Below are positions 35,110-44,013 of a stretch of 64,000 bases of DNA, one piece after another. Below the pieces are notes generated by a model, which saw nothing but the letters and a program-made list of their open reading frames with translations, had not been told where the DNA came from and did no database searches. A program made the position numbers and the translations under genes. Source of the DNA: 13-2-20CM-66-19 sp963824395 (GTDB lineage Bacteria > Pseudomonadota > Gammaproteobacteria > Steroidobacterales > Steroidobacteraceae); assembly GCA_963824395.1 (NCBI GenBank), contig CAWGPF010000004.1:62001-126000 (forward strand), given 5' to 3'. The stretch's first letter is position 1. Each line of letters opens with the position of its first letter.

Positions 35110-35411
35110 GGCGCAGGGCGCTCGCCATCCTCGGGCCGGCGCTCGTACTGGCCGCGCGCTCACTCGCCGGTGCCGCCGACACCGAGAGCTCGATCCACCT
35201 CAAGGACGCACCGGGGCGCGAGGTCACCGCCAGTCACTGCGCGCTGTGTCACAGCCTGGACTACATCCCCGCCAATGCCCCGGCGCTCGACCGCGCGGGC
35301 TGGCAGAAGACGGTGCAGAAGATGCGCGAGCGCTTCGGCGCGCCGATCTCCGATGAGGAGGCGCGGGTGATCCTCGACTACCTCGGCACGAGTTACGCCG
35401 GCAAGTCCTGA
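35106..35411 (+). CDS. sorB: Small c-type cytochrome, SorB-like electron acceptor
   Basis: The 101-residue protein has a signal peptide (about 1-24) and a single haem motif CALCH at residues 45-49, with AGWQKTVQKMRERFGAP downstream supplying a Met for axial ligation. SorB takes electrons from SorA. ATG at 35106 overlaps the SorA stop. The length is that of SorB cytochromes. It ends 12 bases before the convergent zinc peptidase gene. Confidence 0.88.
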   Translation: MRRRALAILGPALVLAARSLAGAADTESSIHLKDAPGREVTASHCALCHSLDYIPANAPALDRAGWQKTVQKMRERFGAPISDEEARVILDYLGTSYAGKS

Positions 35412-35423
35412 GGCAGCGCCTCT

Positions 35424-36278
35424 CTAGGCGCCGGCGGCGAACGTGTCGCAGTCCTGGATGGAGCCGCTCGCCAGACCGCGCTTGAACCAGCTGGTGCGCT
35501 CCGCGGCACTGCCGTGCGTGAAGGACTCCGGCACCACATAGCCCTGGGCGCGCTTCTGGATGGTGTCATCGCCGACCGCGGCGGCGGCCTTCAGCGCCGA
35601 CTCGACGTCGCCCTGCTCGAGGATGTGCTTGGTCTGATCGGCGTGCTTGGCCCACACGCCGGCAAAGCAGTCCGCCTGCAGCTCAAGGCGCACCGAGAGC
35701 TGGTTCGCCTGCGCCTCGGTGGCGCGCTGCTGCGCCTGGCGCACCTTGCCGGCGATCCCGAGCAGGTTCTGCACGTGGTGACCCACCTCGTGGGCGAGCA
35801 CGTAAGCCTCGGCAAACTGTCCGGGGGCCTGGAACTCATCCGAGAGCTGCTGGAAGAAGCCCAGATCCAGGTACACCTTGCGGTCGAGCGGGCAGTAGAA
35901 GGGGCCCGCGGCGGCACTGCCGGTTCCGCAGGCGGTCGGCATCTGGTTGCGGTAGAGCACGAGCTTCGGCGCAATGTACTGGCTGCCGTTCGCCTGGAAG
36001 ATGGCGCTCCAGGTGTCCTCGGTTTCCCCGAGTACCGCGGCGATGAAGCGTCCCTGTGCATCGGTGGGCGTGCCCTGGGCGGCCACGGGCGCCGGCCCCT
36101 GGGTCGGGGCTGCGCTCATGAGACCGAGGATCACCCGCGGGTCGATGCCGAGGAAATAGGAGGCGACGAGCGCGAGCAGCGTGCCACCGAGGCCAAGTTT
36201 AAGGCCCCGTCCACCGCCTCCGGTGCTGGCGCGCACGTCCTCGACGTTGCTGCTTTGGCGAAGATCGTCCCAGCGCAC
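35424..36278 (-). CDS. YpfJ/KPN_02809-type neutral zinc metallopeptidase
   Basis: The 284-residue protein has one N-terminal membrane helix (about 26-45) and the zinc motif in YVLAHEVGHHVQNLLGI, with a further metal region LELQADCFAGVWAKHAD. It matches the putative neutral zinc metallopeptidase family, with SQYIAPKLVLYRNQMPTACG in the middle and VVPESFTHGSAAERTSWFKRG near the end. Substrates are unknown. ATG at 36278 begins MRWDDLRQSSNVEDVR, the typical family start. Confidence 0.92.
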   Translation of the reverse strand: MRWDDLRQSSNVEDVRASTGGGGRGLKLGLGGTLLALVASYFLGIDPRVILGLMSAAPTQGPAPVAAQGTPTDAQGRFIAAVLGETEDTWSAIFQANGSQYIAPKLVLYRNQMPTACGTGSAAAGPFYCPLDRKVYLDLGFFQQLSDEFQAPGQFAEAYVLAHEVGHHVQNLLGIAGKVRQAQQRATEAQANQLSVRLELQADCFAGVWAKHADQTKHILEQGDVESALKAAAAVGDDTIQKRAQGYVVPESFTHGSAAERTSWFKRGLASGSIQDCDTFAAGA

Positions 36279-36351
36279 GGTGTTCTCCTTGTGGGTCGGG
36301 GGCGCAGGGTCACGCTATACCGGCGGTGCGCGCGAACGCAAGCGCGCCGCC

Positions 36352-37317
36352 TCAGGGGCGCGGCCGCGGGCGCGGTGCGGGGCCGTGGCGGGGCAGGCGC
36401 CCGGCGAGGGAGTAATAGAGCGACTCGGTGAAGGCCTCGGTATCCACGAAGCCCTTCTGCGGGGAGTAGCGCGCGCTCCAGGGCGAGAGCGGATTAGCCT
36501 TCTTGATGGCCGCGAGGTCCTGACCGCTCGCGATGGCGTGCTCGATGAGGGCCGTGGTGTCGGTGAGCATCTTCGTGTACTCGCGCAGATCCTCAAGGCT
36601 CGCCACCTCCCCGTGACCTGGGATGATGCGGGTATCGGCCGGCACGCTCGCGATGACGTCCTGGCAGGCGGCGATCATGCCGCGCACGTTGCCCCCGCCC
36701 GACACGTCGATGAAGGGGAAGCCGTAGCGCACGAAGATGTCGCCCATGTGCACCGCGCGGGCGGCGGGGAAGAACACGATCGAGTCCCCGTCGGTGTGCG
36801 CATTCGCATAGTGGTGCACGCGCACCGCCTCGCCATCGAGGTGCACGGTGAGCTCGCTCTGGTAGGTGATGATGGGCAGCGCGCCCGCATCCGCAGGCTT
36901 TATGGCCAGGGAGATCTTGCCGCCGTTGCCGGCAGTGCCGCCGCTTGCAAGACGGCTGCGCAGACTGTCGTGAGCGATGAGGGTCGCCCCGGCGCTGGCA
37001 AAGGCGAGGTTGCCGTCGGTGTGATCAAAGTGGTAGTGCGTGTTGATGATGAAGCGCACCGGCTGCGTGGCCCCGAGCGCCTTGAGCGCCGCGCGGATCT
37101 TGTCCGCCAGGGCCCCGAACTCGTCATCGACCAGCAGCACCCCCTCAGGACCGCTGAGCGCGGCGATGTTGCCCCCCGACCCCTCGAGCACGAAGAGGTT
37201 CGGCGCCAGGGGCGAGCTCTTGATCTCGACCTTGCTGAAGTCCTGGGCCTCCTGCGCGGCGGCGAGTATCGGGAGCGTGGCGGCAAGGAGGGCAGCGGGC
37301 AGCGCGCGCGGGGCCAT
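36352..37317 (-). CDS. Exported metallo-beta-lactamase-fold hydrolase
   Basis: The 321-residue protein has a signal peptide (about 1-21, ending LAAAQ) and the metallo-beta-lactamase motif INTHYHFDHTDGN, with a later ligand region HMGDIFVRYGFPFID and RIIPGHGEVA. It resembles the periplasmic MBL-fold proteins annotated as putative hydrolases or quinoprotein relay partners, not proven beta-lactamases. ATG at 37317 is used because a purine run lies the right distance upstream; GTG at 37326 is an alternative. The C-terminus is Pro/Arg-rich. Confidence 0.88.
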   Translation of the reverse strand: MAPRALPAALLAATLPILAAAQEAQDFSKVEIKSSPLAPNLFVLEGSGGNIAALSGPEGVLLVDDEFGALADKIRAALKALGATQPVRFIINTHYHFDHTDGNLAFASAGATLIAHDSLRSRLASGGTAGNGGKISLAIKPADAGALPIITYQSELTVHLDGEAVRVHHYANAHTDGDSIVFFPAARAVHMGDIFVRYGFPFIDVSGGGNVRGMIAACQDVIASVPADTRIIPGHGEVASLEDLREYTKMLTDTTALIEHAIASGQDLAAIKKANPLSPWSARYSPQKGFVDTEAFTESLYYSLAGRLPRHGPAPRPRPRP

Positions 37318-37493
37318 AAAGTGCACTCTTTCAGGGTAAAACAGGCCGCGACGGGCGGCAGGGCGATGCTAGCACGGCGTCGCACGCTGTCCCGGTGCTT
37401 GCCGCAGCAGTCGCGGGCGCGCGCGCCGGGTGTGTACACTGACGGCCCCGCGGCGCGCGTCGCGGGGGCGCGAAGACCAGCGAAGGGGGCGGG

Positions 37494-38363
37494 GTGACTC
37501 TCAAGGGCAAGACACTGTTCATCACCGGGGCGAGCCGCGGCATCGGCCTTGCCATCGCGCTGCGCGCGGCGCGCGATGGCGCCAACGTCGCGATCGCGGC
37601 CAAGACCGCCGAGCCGCACCCCAAGCTCCCCGGCACCATCTACAGCGCCGCCGCGGAGGTGGAGCGCGCCGGCGGCAAGGCGCTGCCCCTGATCGTGGAC
37701 GTGCGCGACGAGGCGACCGTGGTGGCGGCCGCGCAGCGCTGCGCCGAAACCTTCGGCGGCATCGACATCTGTGTCAATAATGCCTCCGCCATCAATCTCT
37801 CGCCGACCGCCGAGATTGACATGCGCCGCTACGACCTGATCCAGTCGATCAACACCCGCGGCACCTTCGTCACCTCGCGCGCCTGCCTGCCGTACCTCAA
37901 GCGCGCCGCCAACCCGCACATCCTCACCCTGTCCCCGCCGCTGAGCCTGAAAGCGCAGTGGTTCGCGCCGCACCTCGCCTACTCGCTGTCCAAATACGGC
38001 ATGTCGCTGTGCATGCTCGGCCTGGCCGCGGAGTACCGTGCCGCCGGGATCGCCTGCAACGCACTGTGGCCGCGCACCACGGTGGCGACCGCGGCGGTGG
38101 AGTTTGCCCTGGGCGGGCGCGACATGATGCAGCGCTCGCGCAAGCCGGAAGTGATGGCCGATGCCGCCCACGTCATCCTCTGCCGCAGCGCGCGCGAGTG
38201 CACCGGGCAGTTCTTCATCGATGATGCGGTGCTCTACGAGTCCGGCGTGCGCGACTTCGAACCCTACAGCGTCGAGCCGGGCGGGGTGCTGTTCGCCGAC
38301 CTCTTCATCGACAGCTCCATGCCCGCGCCTCCGGGCGTGAAGCTCAAGTACCTCCACGAGTGA
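37494..38363 (+). CDS. HSDL2-like short-chain dehydrogenase/reductase
   Basis: The 289-residue SDR has the cofactor motif ITGASRGIGLAIALRAARDG, CVNNASAINLSPTAE, a catalytic Ser in LTLSPPLSL and the Tyr/Lys pair in AYSLSKYGMSLCMLGLA. The sequence is close to the SDR domain of human HSDL2, a proposed fatty acid-linked oxidoreductase. The SCP2 domain of HSDL2 is absent. The GTG at 37494 is preceded by AAGGGGGC. The next gene starts eight bases after its stop, so the pair forms the head of an operon. Confidence 0.9.
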   Translation: MTLKGKTLFITGASRGIGLAIALRAARDGANVAIAAKTAEPHPKLPGTIYSAAAEVERAGGKALPLIVDVRDEATVVAAAQRCAETFGGIDICVNNASAINLSPTAEIDMRRYDLIQSINTRGTFVTSRACLPYLKRAANPHILTLSPPLSLKAQWFAPHLAYSLSKYGMSLCMLGLAAEYRAAGIACNALWPRTTVATAAVEFALGGRDMMQRSRKPEVMADAAHVILCRSARECTGQFFIDDAVLYESGVRDFEPYSVEPGGVLFADLFIDSSMPAPPGVKLKYLHE

Positions 38364-38370
38364 GAAGCCC

Positions 38371-39405
38371 ATGAGCAGTACCGCGCAGGCCATCAACCGC
38401 CGCATCGTGCTCGATCATCGCCCGGTCGGTGAGCCGAGCGCTGCCAACTTCCGTCTCGAGAAGCAGCCGGTGCCGGCCGCCGGCGCGGGGCAGCTGCTGC
38501 TGCGCACCCGTTACCTCTCGCTCGACCCCTACATGCGCGGCCGCATGAGCGATGCGCCCTCCTATGCACCACCGGTGGAGGTCGGGGACGTCATGACCGC
38601 CCAGACGGTGAGCGTGGTCGAGGCCTCCCAGGCGGAGGGATTCGAGGTGGGGGACCTGGTGCTCGCGACCGTGGGCTGGCAGGACTACGCCGTGGTGGAG
38701 GCCCGCCACGCCCACAAGATCGATCCTGCGATCCCGCGCCTGAGCTATGCGCTCGGCGTGCTCGGCATGCCCGGACTCACCGCCTGGGTGGGGCTGCTCG
38801 AGATCGGTCAGCCCAGGGCCGGGGAGACCGTCGTGGTGTCGGCGGCCACGGGTGGAGTGGGTTCGGTCGTCGGCCAGATCGCGAAACTCAAGGGCTGCCG
38901 GGTGATCGGCATCGCCGGGGGGCCGCAGAAGTGCGAGTTCGCGGTGCAGACGCTCGGCTTCGATGCCTGCCTTGATCACCGCGAGGGCCAGCTGCGCGAG
39001 CGCCTGGCGCAGGCCGCTCCCAAGGGCATCGATGTGTACTTCGAGAATGTCGGTGGCGCGGTGCTCGCCGCGGTGCTGCCGCTGCTGAACGTGCACGCCC
39101 GGGTGCCGCTGTGCGGGCTGGTCGCCTGGTACAACCTCGCCAAGCTCCCGGAAGGTGTCGATCGCACGCCGGCGCTGCTGACGACCGTGCTCAAGCACCG
39201 CCTGAAGATCGAAGGCTTCATCATCTTCGATCACTGGCACAAGATGCCCGAGTTCTACCAGGAGATGAGCGGCTGGGTGCGCGAGGGTACGGTGAAGTAC
39301 CGCGAGGAGATCGTCGAGGGCCTGGAGGCCGCCCCGGCAGCCTTTCTCGGCCTGCTGCGCGGGGAGAATTTCGGCAAGCTGGTCGTGCGCGTCTCCGGGA
39401 CCTGA
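38371..39405 (+). CDS. NADP-dependent zinc-free medium-chain reductase (CurA/prostaglandin reductase type)
   Basis: The 344-residue protein begins INRRIVLDHRPVGEPS, has LSLDPYMRGRM, and shows the NADP motif VVSAATGGVGSVVGQIAKLKG and VDVYFENVGG-like IDVYFENVGGAVL. These are marks of the leukotriene/curcumin reductase family, which reduce alpha,beta-unsaturated ketones. The catalytic zinc cysteines of alcohol dehydrogenases are absent, as expected. Neighbours suggest a shared catabolic or detoxifying role with the SDR upstream. Confidence 0.92.
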   Translation: MSSTAQAINRRIVLDHRPVGEPSAANFRLEKQPVPAAGAGQLLLRTRYLSLDPYMRGRMSDAPSYAPPVEVGDVMTAQTVSVVEASQAEGFEVGDLVLATVGWQDYAVVEARHAHKIDPAIPRLSYALGVLGMPGLTAWVGLLEIGQPRAGETVVVSAATGGVGSVVGQIAKLKGCRVIGIAGGPQKCEFAVQTLGFDACLDHREGQLRERLAQAAPKGIDVYFENVGGAVLAAVLPLLNVHARVPLCGLVAWYNLAKLPEGVDRTPALLTTVLKHRLKIEGFIIFDHWHKMPEFYQEMSGWVREGTVKYREEIVEGLEAAPAAFLGLLRGENFGKLVVRVSGT

Positions 39406-39415
39406 GGGCAAGGCG

Positions 39416-40063
39416 ATGGGCAGCCGCGCGGTCACCTGGGTGTATGACGTGATCTCCCCATTCGCCTATCTCATGCTGCCGCGGCTCGCCGAGCTGCCTG
39501 CTGGCGTGACGCTCACGACGCTGCCGGTGCTGTTCGCCGGGCTGCTGGATCACTTCGGGCAGGTCGGGCCGGCGGAGATCCTCTCCAAGCGCCGCTTCAC
39601 CTACCGCTTCGCCCTGTGGCGCGCGCGGCGCTTGGGTCTGCCCATGCGCTTCCCGCCCGCCCATCCCTTCAACCCCCTGGGCGCGCTGCGCCTGGCGATC
39701 GCGGCTGGCAGCACGCTCGAGGCTGCGCAGGTGCTGCTCAATGCGGTGTTCCGCGACGGCCGCGACGTGAGCGCGCCGGAGGTACTCGCAGATCTTGCCG
39801 GGCAGCTGCGCGTGGCCGACTGGCAGGCACGCCTTGCGGACCCTGAGGTCAAGGCACAGCTGCGCCGCAACACCGAGTGGTGTGCCCGCCGCGGCATCTT
39901 CGGAGTGCCGACGCTCGTCATCGGCGAGGAGTTCTTCTGGGGCCACGACGCCCTCGACATGGCGCTCGATTACCTGAAGGACCCGCAAGGCTTCGAAGAT
40001 GCCGGCATGCGCGCCGCCGACACCCTGCCGGTGGGGGCTGCGCGCCCGGTGAAATCCGCGTGA
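39416..40063 (+). CDS. 2-hydroxychromene-2-carboxylate isomerase / DsbA-family protein
   Basis: The 215-residue thioredoxin-fold protein has a Ser at the active position (YDVISPFAYLMLPRL), the helical insert, and the cis-Pro loop GIFGVPTLVIGEEFFWGHD near the C-terminus. This is the kappa-class GST/HCCA isomerase group, which acts in aromatic ring degradation or glutathione chemistry. The naphthalene-type pathway genes usually found with nahD are not present, so the substrate is uncertain. Its stop overlaps the next gene start (GTGA). Confidence 0.88.
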   Translation: MGSRAVTWVYDVISPFAYLMLPRLAELPAGVTLTTLPVLFAGLLDHFGQVGPAEILSKRRFTYRFALWRARRLGLPMRFPPAHPFNPLGALRLAIAAGSTLEAAQVLLNAVFRDGRDVSAPEVLADLAGQLRVADWQARLADPEVKAQLRRNTEWCARRGIFGVPTLVIGEEFFWGHDALDMALDYLKDPQGFEDAGMRAADTLPVGAARPVKSA

Positions 40064-41298
40064 GGCGCGCCGCCCGCGGCAGCGCCGCGGCTCTGGCGCC
40101 AATCCTGCTCGGTCTGTGCGGCGCGGTACTCGGCGCCGTGCCGCCGGTGCGCACCATCACCGCCTTCATTGAACTTGATGCCCGTGACTATGTGCACCAG
40201 GTGCGTGAGGGGGCGGCACGGCTGCACCGCGCGCAGCGCGTGTTCGAGGCGGCCGGCTTCACCGTGCAGACCGTGCGCCTCACGACTCAGCCGTTCATGC
40301 AATACGTAGGCTCTCTGCCGCGCGCCCAGGCGCTGGCGCTGTTCACTCAGCTCGCCGCGCTCTCCAAGAGCGAGCAGGTGCTGATCAACATCGGACCGGC
40401 GGTGCTGGATGACCATCCGGATCCTGAGGCGCTGGCGCTTCTCGAGGAAGTGCACGCACAGAATCTGAACCTCAACTCCAGCATGATTATCGCCGGCGAG
40501 GACGGCATCCACTGGAACACCGTGCGCGCCGCCGCCCATCATGTGGCCGTCGTCGCCGCCCGCAGCGAGCACAGCCAGGGCACGTTTGCCTTCGCCGCGA
40601 CCGCCATGCTCGCCCCCGGCACCCCGTTCTTTCCGGGCTCCTACCACTTGGGTCAGGCCGGGCGCTTCGCGGTCGGGCTGCAGTCGGTCGGCGCGGTGCG
40701 GCAGGTGCTCAGCGACGCCCACGGGGATGCGCCGGCGGCTATCCGCGAGCTCACCGCGGCCCTGAGCGGCTACGCGCAGCAGCTGGCGCGCCTGGCGCCC
40801 GACGTCGAGGCCGCCACGGGGTGGAAGTACTGGGGCTTTGATCCGACGCCGGCACCCCTCATGGAGGACTCGATCGCCGCCGCCATGGAGGGATTTGGCC
40901 CGCAGCGCTTCGGCGCCTCCGGCACCATGACGGCAGCCTGGGTTATCACTGAGTCCGAGCATCACGTGCCCGAGCCGCGCGTCGGCTACTCAGGGCTGAT
41001 GCTGCCGGTGCTCGAGGATGTGCGCATGGCGCAGCGCTGGAGCGAGGGCGCCATCAACATGGACGCGCTGCTCGCCTACTCCTCCGTGTGCGCCACCGGG
41101 CTCGACACGGTGCCGCTGCCCGGGGACGTCACCGAGGCGCAGCTCGCGCGCATCATGGGCGACGTGGCGGTGCTCGCCTACAAGTGGAAGAAACCCCTCA
41201 CCGCACGCCTGCAGCCGGTGCACGGAGCGCAAGCCGGGCAGATGACGCACTTCGAGAGCCAGTTCCTGGTCAACGCGCGCCTGCAGCCGCTGCCCTGA
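40060..41298 (+). CDS. DUF711/UPF0210-like protein with a probable signal peptide
   Basis: The 412-residue protein carries DUF711 patterns: VRTITAFIELDARDY at the start, GWKYWGFDPTPAPLMEDSIA in the middle, and MDALLAYSSVCATGLDTVPLPGD near the C-terminus. The GTG at 40060 gives an N-terminus with two Arg, a hydrophobic stretch and GAVLGAVPP, which looks like an export signal. The cytoplasmic UPF0210 proteins lack one. The biochemical role of the family is unknown. It is translationally coupled to the isomerase gene upstream. Confidence 0.82.
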   Translation: MRRAARGSAAALAPILLGLCGAVLGAVPPVRTITAFIELDARDYVHQVREGAARLHRAQRVFEAAGFTVQTVRLTTQPFMQYVGSLPRAQALALFTQLAALSKSEQVLINIGPAVLDDHPDPEALALLEEVHAQNLNLNSSMIIAGEDGIHWNTVRAAAHHVAVVAARSEHSQGTFAFAATAMLAPGTPFFPGSYHLGQAGRFAVGLQSVGAVRQVLSDAHGDAPAAIRELTAALSGYAQQLARLAPDVEAATGWKYWGFDPTPAPLMEDSIAAAMEGFGPQRFGASGTMTAAWVITESEHHVPEPRVGYSGLMLPVLEDVRMAQRWSEGAINMDALLAYSSVCATGLDTVPLPGDVTEAQLARIMGDVAVLAYKWKKPLTARLQPVHGAQAGQMTHFESQFLVNARLQPLP

Positions 41299-41312
41299 GG
41301 ATCTGGCAAACC

Positions 41313-42293
41313 TCAGGCGCGTGGCGGGCCGCCGCGGCGCACGGTCACCTCGTACCCTGCGACCTTGGGCTCATCGTCCACCATCTGCGCGGGAAAGCCC
41401 TCGCCGAGCACGCGCACGCCGAGCGGCTCCTCCAGGCGGCGGATGATGTTGGGGGAGAACTCGCGCGGCCCGAAGCGCCGCGCGCCGTCGCGGAAGATCT
41501 CCAGCACCAAGGGTGAGAGCTCCAGCGGCACCTGGTGCTCGCGCGCCATGGCATCGAAGAGCCCGACGTCCTTGATGACGAGGTCCATCGTGAAGTTGAT
41601 GTCGCGGCTGCCGTTGAGGATCACCTGCGACTCGGTCTCGTGCACGAAGGAATTGCCCGAGGAGATGCGGATCGCCTCGTAGGCGGTGTTGAGATCAAGG
41701 CCTGCGACCTTGGCGACCGTGAGGGCTTCGGTGAGGGCGACCAGGTGCACCGTGCACAGGTAATTGGTGAGCACCTTCAGGGCGGACGCCGAGCCGACGG
41801 GTCCGGTGTGCAGGATGCGCTGGCCGAGGATCGCAAGCACCGGCAGCACGCGCTCGAAGGTCGCGCGCTCGCCGCCGGCGAAGATTGAGATGTTGCCGGT
41901 GGCGGCGCGGTGGCAGCCGCCCGAGACCGGGCAGTCGAGCGCGGCAGCGCCCAGCGCGGCGACCCGTGCCGCGAGGCGCCGGGCCTCCGCCTGATCGGTG
42001 GTGCTCATCTCCAGCCACACCTTGCCGGGGGTGAGTCCTGCGAGCACCCCGTCGGCCTCTTCCATGACGCTCGCCGAGGCCGCGGGCGAGGGCAGGCAGG
42101 TGATGAGGACGTCCACCGCCTGTGCCATCGCCCGGGGCGAGGCGGCGGCCTTCGCACCGCGCGCGGTGAAGGCCGCCACGCGCAAAGGATCGAGGTCGCG
42201 CACGGTGAGGTCCACGCCGTGGCTGAGCAGGTTGCCGGCGAGCTGGCCGCCGACGTTACCGAGGCCAATGAAACCAACCCGCAGATCCGTCAT
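41313..42293 (-). CDS. 3-hydroxyisobutyrate dehydrogenase-like NAD(P)-dependent oxidoreductase
   Basis: The 326-residue beta-hydroxyacid dehydrogenase has the cofactor motif VGFIGLGNVGGQLAGNLL, the substrate motif DCPVSGGCHRAATGNISIFAGG (about residues 119-140, read as two parts) and the catalytic Lys in GSASALKVLTNYL. It should oxidise or reduce a small hydroxy or aldehyde acid. The exact substrate cannot be read from sequence. It is convergent with the DUF711 gene 15 bases away. The C-terminal 30 residues are an extension beyond the shortest homologues. Confidence 0.88.
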   Translation of the reverse strand: MTDLRVGFIGLGNVGGQLAGNLLSHGVDLTVRDLDPLRVAAFTARGAKAAASPRAMAQAVDVLITCLPSPAASASVMEEADGVLAGLTPGKVWLEMSTTDQAEARRLAARVAALGAAALDCPVSGGCHRAATGNISIFAGGERATFERVLPVLAILGQRILHTGPVGSASALKVLTNYLCTVHLVALTEALTVAKVAGLDLNTAYEAIRISSGNSFVHETESQVILNGSRDINFTMDLVIKDVGLFDAMAREHQVPLELSPLVLEIFRDGARRFGPREFSPNIIRRLEEPLGVRVLGEGFPAQMVDDEPKVAGYEVTVRRGGPPRA

Positions 42294-42357
42294 GAGACTT
42301 GCTTACTCCGCTGTGTGAGACGCCCGGCGCCCGGGCCATCATGGATGAAATGCTGCT

Positions 42358-42768
42358 TCAGGGCGGCCGGCGGTCGGCCGGATGGTTCACGCCATCGTTG
42401 ACGGGGACGCCCTGCGCGGGGTGCGGATCGACGCCCTCCAGGCAGCCGAGGTTGAAGCCGTACTGGGTGGGGTTCGAGCGCCGGCGATGATGCGTGTAGA
42501 TGCCGCAGCGCGAGCAGAAATAGTGCTCCGCGGTCATCGTGTTGAAACGGTACACGGACAAAAGCTCGGCCCCCTGGACGATGCGCAGCCCCGCGAGGGC
42601 AACCGTCCCCATGATGGCACCCTTGCGGCGGCACAGGGAGCAGTTGCAGCGGCGTGCGTCCTGCACCCCTTCGGGCAGGTTCAGTTCCAGCACCACGCCG
42701 CCGCAGTGGCAGGAGGCGCGGTGTGTCGTCTGGATGAGCGCGTCGCCGATCTTGCGCAGCGTCGTCAT
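42358..42768 (-). CDS. GFA/CENP-V-type zinc-binding protein
   Basis: The 136-residue protein has the GFA cysteine pattern: CHCGGVVLELNLP, CNCSLCRRKGAIMG and YFCSRCGIYTHHRR. The family is named after glutathione-dependent formaldehyde-activating enzyme, though many members have no shown activity. ATG at 42768 is chosen; an in-frame TTG at 42801 would add 11 residues. The last 15 residues are Pro/Arg-rich. Confidence 0.9.
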   Translation of the reverse strand: MTTLRKIGDALIQTTHRASCHCGGVVLELNLPEGVQDARRCNCSLCRRKGAIMGTVALAGLRIVQGAELLSVYRFNTMTAEHYFCSRCGIYTHHRRRSNPTQYGFNLGCLEGVDPHPAQGVPVNDGVNHPADRRPP

Positions 42769-42828
42769 TGAGCCTGCCTGCGTGAGCTGCTGAATCCCCA
42801 ATCTCCCCGCGAGGTCCGCAACGCGCCT

Positions 42829-43386
42829 TCAGCGCTTCGGACACTCCATCTCCTCACCCTGCCAGGTGAAGCGCGCCACGCCCTGGTGCTCCCAGATCTC
42901 CACCCCTTCGGCGCTGTAGCGCGCGCCACTGCCGGAGGGCGCGGCAAAGGCGATGGCCTGCTGGTTCTGGAAGCGCAGGCGCACGGCCGGTGGGTCGCTG
43001 TGGAAGTAGGCGGCCGTGAGCGGCGTCGATTCGTGGCCCTTGCACAGGTAAGTGGCGGAGGCGGACACGGGCAGCTCCCCTAACGCGAGCTTCAGTTCCA
43101 CGATGCGCCGTCCCTGGGCGTCGGCCACGCAGTTACGCGCGTCCGGGTCCGGCGCACACGCGGCGCGCTCGCCGAGCCAGGCGTTCTGGCGGGTGCGCTG
43201 CGCCGTGCGCTGCGGCGGGGGCAGGGTGTGCTCGGCCGACTTGTAGAGGCGCTGCACTTCCGCTTCGCGCGCGCGCAGAGTGGCGTCGCGGCAGATGAGG
43301 CTCTGAATCGGATCGCCCCCTGAGGTGCATTCGGGGCCGGCGACGGCGGTGGCGAGCAGCGGCAGGAGCAGCGCAACGGCGGACAT
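42829..43386 (-). CDS. LprI-MliC two-domain lysozyme inhibitor-like protein
   Basis: The 185-residue exported protein has a signal peptide (MSAVALLLPLLATAVAG). An LprI-type segment follows, with CRDATLRAREAEVQRLYKSA and RQNAWLGERAACA. The C-terminal MliC domain has TYLCKGHESTPLTAAYFHSD, YSAEGVEIWEHQG and a final MECPKR. MliC proteins inhibit c-type lysozyme in the periplasm. The start ATG is at 43386; the frame is open upstream but does not look coding. There is no lipobox Cys, so it should be soluble. Confidence 0.85.
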   Translation of the reverse strand: MSAVALLLPLLATAVAGPECTSGGDPIQSLICRDATLRAREAEVQRLYKSAEHTLPPPQRTAQRTRQNAWLGERAACAPDPDARNCVADAQGRRIVELKLALGELPVSASATYLCKGHESTPLTAAYFHSDPPAVRLRFQNQQAIAFAAPSGSGARYSAEGVEIWEHQGVARFTWQGEEMECPKR

Positions 43387-43643
43387 GCAGGACCTTTCAA
43401 AAGGGTGCGATCGGGGAAGCGACGATAGCTCACCCGCTGCCCGCTTGGCGTCGGCTCCCGTCTCATCCGCCGCGCGCTGCACCCGAATGGTGCAATGCCG
43501 CAAGGCCGGGCGCGCGTTGCCCCTCGCGCGGATTTCCGCGACGATGGCGTCCCAAGGACAAGGGCACCGGCAACCAACACTCCCGAAGACCCCCGGGTGC
43601 GGTCGCGGACGACCTTACCTTCACCGCCAAGGAGAGAAACACA

Positions 43644-43964
43644 ATGAAATTTATGGCCGCCGTTTGCCCCGCCGTGACGATGCTGATGCTGAGCGCCTGT
43701 GCCAGCGGACCGAGCCAGGACGAGGTGCGTCAGCATCTGCGCGCCTGGCGCGGACAGACCGATACCGCACTCACCAGCACCTTCGGTTATCCGCAGAAGA
43801 CCGTCGACCTGCAGAGCGGCAAGAAGGTCTATCACTACGACTTTACCAAGGGCTGCGCCGGGGACTTCGAGATCGACACCAAGGAGGTGATCTCGGACGT
43901 GAAGATCTCAGGCTCCGATCTCACCACCTGCCCGCGCAAGCTTCCCGGCGGCGGCACCTTCTAG
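43644..43964 (+). CDS. Small lipoprotein of unknown function
   Basis: The 106-residue product has a lipoprotein signal with lipobox LSAC (Cys19). The mature part has WRGQTDTALTSTFGYPQKTV and GKKVYHYDFTKGCAGDFEID, and ends with two further Cys. The pattern of a short alpha segment followed by a beta domain with YxYD resembles small SmpA/BamE-like outer membrane lipoproteins, but I do not recognise a specific family. AAGGAGAG sits eight bases before the ATG, supporting a real, well-translated gene. Confidence 0.78.
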   Translation: MKFMAAVCPAVTMLMLSACASGPSQDEVRQHLRAWRGQTDTALTSTFGYPQKTVDLQSGKKVYHYDFTKGCAGDFEIDTKEVISDVKISGSDLTTCPRKLPGGGTF

Positions 43965-44013
43965 ACAGCCCCGCGCGAGCGGCACCCGGCTGCAGTGCGA
44001 AGGCGGCACGAGT

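Noticed and set aside
36352..37317. Metallo-beta-lactamase-fold protein considered as a carbapenemase
   Set aside because: The HxHxDH fold is shared by many hydrolases, and the rest of the sequence does not show B1-B3 beta-lactamase features I can identify.
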